A DNA stretch of 8,657 bases, taken from the NCBI GenBank assembly GCA_937926185.1, contig CALEYM010000771.1, positions 1-8,657 of the forward strand, in the 5' to 3' direction. The position numbers and the translations under genes are program-made. Below the pieces are notes generated by a model. It saw only the letters and a list, made by a program, of their open reading frames with translations. It was not told where the DNA came from and ran no database searches. Of the stretch, positions 6,031-8,657 are shown one piece after another (the first letter of the stretch is position 1; each line of letters starts with the position of its first letter). Source of the stretch: an uncultured Bacteroidota bacterium (GTDB taxonomy: Bacteria; Bacteroidota; Bacteroidia; Chitinophagales; Saprospiraceae).

Positions 6031-7170
6031 TTAAAAATTACCGTCTTTATCCGTTTTGATCACAAAAATGCCGTTGCTTTTATCGTCGCCGGTGATGACG
6101 AAACCGCCGTCGGAGCAAGCGTCTATGTCGTACCCTAACCCGGTACCGATTTCTTTAAAAAACTTCTCGTTGCCGGCTGCGTCTACCTTGATCAGGGTCA
6201 GTATATTCAGTTCGCGGGTGGCCAGGATACCGAAGCTGCCGTCAGACGATTCGGTCAGCGCCCGGCCGGCTTCAAACCAACCCTTGTCGGGGAAGGTAAT
6301 TTCCCATTGTTTGGTCAAATCGCTTTTTACTTTCAGCAGGTATATTTCAGTATACTGATCGAAACCCCGCTCGCCGGTGATGAGCCAGCCGCCGTCCTTG
6401 GTCGGGATCATATCGTTGGACATATTGGAATTGGCATCGCCGAATTGAACCGTTTTGTCGACATTGCCGGTAGAGGTAAGTTGTAAAAGGCTGACCTTGT
6501 CGCCCGACCAGCCGGGCAACATCATAAACCCACCGGCGCCAAGGGAATGAATGGCAACGCCAAAACCACTTCCCGGCAGCGTTTTTTCCCAGGTCTTATC
6601 TCCGGTACCATTCGTCTTGACAACGAAATTCAAATAATCATCGCTGTTGGAACCGGCGAAGGCGAACCCGCCGTCGTTGGTCGGCGTTACCGAGCGGAAA
6701 TATTCCGGGTTGTTGGCAATCCCGTATTTCTGCTGCCAGTTTACATTACCGTTCGCATCGATTTTCATGGCATAAGCGTCGATCTCATTGGTACCGCTTT
6801 TCACATGACCCGCGATAACAAAACCACCGCCCGGAACTTCGGCCAGCGCAACCGGATAGCATTTATTAAAGGTTTGATAGGAATATGTTTTAGGCCAGCC
6901 GGCTTCCGTGTTGCCGTCTTTGTCTAATTTGTACACTTGCAGGCATTTATCGGCAGGACACGTCGAGTTTTCTGCTACGACCAGGTAGCCGCCGCCGGCA
7001 AGTTGCAGCACGGAGGCGCCCCGTTCGTTTTCTCCGGGCAAGCCCAGGGTTTTGGAAAATTGCACGGGTAATACCACGTCCGTTTCATCGATCTTTTCCA
7101 GGTCGCAAGAGAGGTAGCTCCAAACCAGGAGTAACATCGTCCACTTCAGGACGTGGGTTAAAGCGCGCAT
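6031..7170 (-). CDS. Putative lipoprotein with seven propeller-type repeats (copy 2)
   Basis: 379 aa from the ATG at 7170. I chose this start because it gives a normal signal sequence (MRALTHVLKW, then LLLVWSYLSC) with a likely lipidated Cys22; the ATG at 7194 adds only eight residues. After the Cys comes CDLEKIDETD, an acidic start compatible with surface export in Bacteroidota. The rest is a beta-propeller-like array: seven copies of a GG(F/Y/W)xxxxG core at about 59, 114, 166, 213, 259, 310 and 354, most followed by a strand of the type (V/L)xK(I/T/V)D.xGN. Seven copies fit a seven-bladed propeller that typically binds proteins or glycans; no enzymatic motif is visible. It is a paralogue of the gene upstream, and the lipoprotein caspase follows after 48 bp. 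Similarity to delta-60 or PQQ-like repeat families is possible. Confidence 0.82.
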   Translation of the reverse strand: MRALTHVLKWTMLLLVWSYLSCDLEKIDETDVVLPVQFSKTLGLPGENERGASVLQLAGGGYLVVAENSTCPADKCLQVYKLDKDGNTEAGWPKTYSYQTFNKCYPVALAEVPGGGFVIAGHVKSGTNEIDAYAMKIDANGNVNWQQKYGIANNPEYFRSVTPTNDGGFAFAGSNSDDYLNFVVKTNGTGDKTWEKTLPGSGFGVAIHSLGAGGFMMLPGWSGDKVSLLQLTSTGNVDKTVQFGDANSNMSNDMIPTKDGGWLITGERGFDQYTEIYLLKVKSDLTKQWEITFPDKGWFEAGRALTESSDGSFGILATRELNILTLIKVDAAGNEKFFKEIGTGLGYDIDACSDGGFVITGDDKSNGIFVIKTDKDGNF

Positions 7171-7257
7171 GTCTGAAAAATTAAAGTTCAACATTAGAAG
7201 CGATACGTTTATGCATTTTTGGAATGTTTCGTAAACGTTGCCGGGGCTTGGGTTTTA

Positions 7258-8466
7258 TCACAAAGTAAAGTTAGCATTAAGTCGCACCAACAGGATTTCT
7301 TTCAATCCAAAACGTCCGGCCAAAATGTAGCCGCCGCTTTTCAAGGCGGCAACCGCCGTAAAATCGGAAAAATCGGTCGTGGTGGGGTATTGGTAGGATT
7401 TTTCGGTGTTAAAAGCGGATGACACGAGGGCTGCCACCGCAACGCCATTGGTCGCGGCGGGGAATTGAGCCCAGCCGGCGGGTACGTATTTTCCGCCGTC
7501 TGTTTTTGTCATGGCATACAAACCGCTGTATTCGGCGCTGCCGAAGAGGTTGAACTCGCCCAGTTCGTCGCCGTTGCCGTTCAGACTGAGCAGGTAGGCG
7601 TGGGCGCCGGTCTGGGCCGAGAAGCCGTCGGCCAGTACGAAGCCGTCGGCATTTCCGGCGGTGATCTCCCCGTTGCCGTTGCCCACGTTGCCCAGGCTCT
7701 TTTGAACGGCGGCATCCAGATTGTCGTTAATTTTTATGAAATACGGCGAAAGAATACTGACGCTGAAATTATAGCAGATCAGGCCGTAAGAAGATCCGTT
7801 TTTGACAATCGACACGGGCCGGTACCGCCCCACGCCGCTGAACACGCTGGCGCCTTCGTCCACCTTGGCGCCGTTATCGGCCCTGACTTTGAAAAAATAG
7901 GGGTCTTCCTCGGTTCCGGATTCCTGCGAGCCGGCAATGATGTAGTGGCCGTCGCCGGTTTCCACCGCGGCAGTTCCGTTTTCCAGAGCCGCGGCACCGA
8001 GCGACACTTTCCAGGCCGCGGTGAGGTCCGGTTTCAGTTTAATGACAACCATGTTGCCGTCGCCGCCGTTGTCGCCCGGCAGGTTTCCGGTTCCAACCAG
8101 CAGGTAGTGGTTGTCGGTGGTGCGGATCAGTTTGCCGCCTGTGCTGCTGCCGGTCATGCCGAAGTTGACCACGGTTTGCTGCACCGAGCCCGAGGGTGTC
8201 GTTTTGCAAACGAACAGGCTGGTGCCGTTGAAGTTGGTATAGGTCAGGTAGCCACTCACGATGAAGCCGCTGTCCACTGCCTCCACCACACTGGCCACGG
8301 TGACGTTGGTGTTGGCAGCCGCCACAAAGTGCTGCTCGAAGGTGGGCGGCGGTGCGCCGGGTTCTATTTCTTCCAGGTTGCAGGCGGGGTTAAAAATTAG
8401 CGCAACCGATACCAGCATAAAGCTGATAAACCTTGGGCAACATATATTTCTGAAAATATGCTTCAT
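7258..8466 (-). CDS. Putative lipoprotein with seven propeller-type repeats (copy 1)
   Basis: 402 aa from the ATG at 8466. I chose this start because MKHIFRN begins a normal signal sequence (hydrophobic FMLVSVALIF) ending in PAC, with a likely lipidated Cys29, and an AAAGAAA stretch precedes it. In-frame ATGs at 8493 and 8556 give unlikely N-termini, the second inside the repeat cluster. After the Cys comes CNLEEIEPG, close to CDLEKIDE of the next gene, and then a proline-rich link. Seven cores of the type (D/G)G(F/Y)xxxG occur at about 65, 118, 172, 224, 273, 324 and 377; the fourth (SSYGLICY) and fifth (ADGFVLADG) are degenerate. This matches the seven-bladed propeller layout of the next gene, so the pair probably arose by tandem duplication, but they have diverged strongly. 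First gene of the block, 87 bp before its paralogue. Likely a surface binding or sensing lipoprotein. Confidence 0.82.
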   Translation of the reverse strand: MKHIFRNICCPRFISFMLVSVALIFNPACNLEEIEPGAPPPTFEQHFVAAANTNVTVASVVEAVDSGFIVSGYLTYTNFNGTSLFVCKTTPSGSVQQTVVNFGMTGSSTGGKLIRTTDNHYLLVGTGNLPGDNGGDGNMVVIKLKPDLTAAWKVSLGAAALENGTAAVETGDGHYIIAGSQESGTEEDPYFFKVRADNGAKVDEGASVFSGVGRYRPVSIVKNGSSYGLICYNFSVSILSPYFIKINDNLDAAVQKSLGNVGNGNGEITAGNADGFVLADGFSAQTGAHAYLLSLNGNGDELGEFNLFGSAEYSGLYAMTKTDGGKYVPAGWAQFPAATNGVAVAALVSSAFNTEKSYQYPTTTDFSDFTAVAALKSGGYILAGRFGLKEILLVRLNANFTL

Positions 8467-8506
8467 TTTCTTTGTATTTAATTGCCGATTCATATTAGTC
8501 CTTAAA

Positions 8507-8649
8507 AGCCCCAGAGGGGCGAAATATTTGTAGCATTTAACAGCGTTATCATCCATAAAGCCCCTTTAGGGGCGAAATATTACCGCCCCTAAAGGGGCTC
8601 GCGGGATTCTCGTGGATTCAGTCTACAAATATTTCGCCCCTCTGGGGCT
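8507..8649. repeat. Nested inverted-repeat cluster (REP-like) upstream of the gene block
   Basis: Outer arms 8507-8533 and 8623-8649 are perfect 27 bp inverted copies of each other. Inside lie a second perfect 16 bp pair (AGCCCCTTTAGGGGCG at 8559-8574 and its reverse complement at 8584-8599) with a 9-base loop. Each outer arm is itself a small hairpin (GCCCC-AGA-GGGGC) followed by GAAATATT. The unit GCCCC N3-4 GGGGCGAAATATT therefore occurs twice in + orientation (8508, 8560) and once in full in - orientation (8648 leftwards), plus a partial copy at 8585-8598. The left arm ends about 40 bp before the first lipoprotein start codon, so the cluster probably overlaps its promoter or leader. This layout resembles REP/BIME-like palindromic elements; no transposase gene is in the window. 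Confidence 0.8.
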
Positions 8650-8657
8650 ACGTAGAG

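Noticed and set aside
7465..8400. 311-codon open frame on the + strand
   Set aside because: Antisense to the first propeller lipoprotein, with biased Val/Ala/Gly composition and no signal, motif or start context.
8467..8556. 30-residue N-terminal extension of the first propeller lipoprotein
   Set aside because: The extension is translated partly from the left arm of the inverted repeat and would bury the signal peptide. The ATG at 8466 gives a normal lipoprotein start.
8507..8649. Possible CRISPR-like array
   Set aside because: Only three to four units occur, in both orientations and with uneven spacing. They form nested palindromes rather than direct repeats with unique spacers, and no cas gene is present.
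8467..8657. Promoter for the first lipoprotein gene
   Set aside because: AT-rich matches such as AATATTTG occur within the repeats, but no TTTG element stands at the right distance, so I could not support a specific site.

Overview
This 8.66 kb window looks like a chromosomal segment from a Bacteroidota bacterium, and the style suggests the Saprospiraceae or a relative. The reasons are the many secreted and lipoprotein genes, the absence of clear Shine-Dalgarno sequences, one candidate promoter of the Bacteroidota TTTG / TAnnTTTG type, and intergenic GC-rich mini-palindromes of the GCCCC..GGGGC-GAA kind that I recall from such genomes. The lineage call is an inference from these features.

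Layout. The left edge (2-292, + strand) holds the C-terminal end of an unrecognised gene that begins outside the window. Everything else is one collinear block of seven minus-strand genes, transcribed right to left. In transcription order they are: a propeller lipoprotein (7258-8466); a second, paralogous propeller lipoprotein (6031-7170); an envelope lipoprotein with two Ig-like regions and a caspase-like (C14) protease domain (4375-5982); an exported protein with an Ig-like domain and two glycine-rich hydrophobic segments (3580-4344); a ~200 bp gap full of hairpins (3381-3579); a small secreted helical protein (2784-3380); a secreted papain-like C1A protease with a DUF4384-like C-terminal region (1325-2776); and a short, probably cytoplasmic caspase-like protease with a winged-helix-like C-terminus (303-1244). 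The block ends convergently, 10 bp from the left-edge gene. Its upstream end carries a nested inverted-repeat cluster (8507-8649).

How the genes may work together. Three cysteine-protease genes lie within about 5.7 kb: two of clan CD (caspase/metacaspase fold) and one of clan CA (papain fold). All have visible catalytic residues, and they are predicted to sit in different compartments (lipoprotein, secreted, cytoplasmic). Around them are surface-type lipoproteins with seven-bladed-propeller-like repeats and accessory secreted proteins. One reading is an envelope-to-cytoplasm proteolytic signalling or self-destruction module in which the propeller lipoproteins sense or bind something. This is inference: the sequence shows the domains, the gene order and the spacing, not the function. 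The hairpin-rich gap at 3381-3579 and the candidate promoter at 1284-1315 suggest at least two, perhaps three, transcription units rather than one operon.
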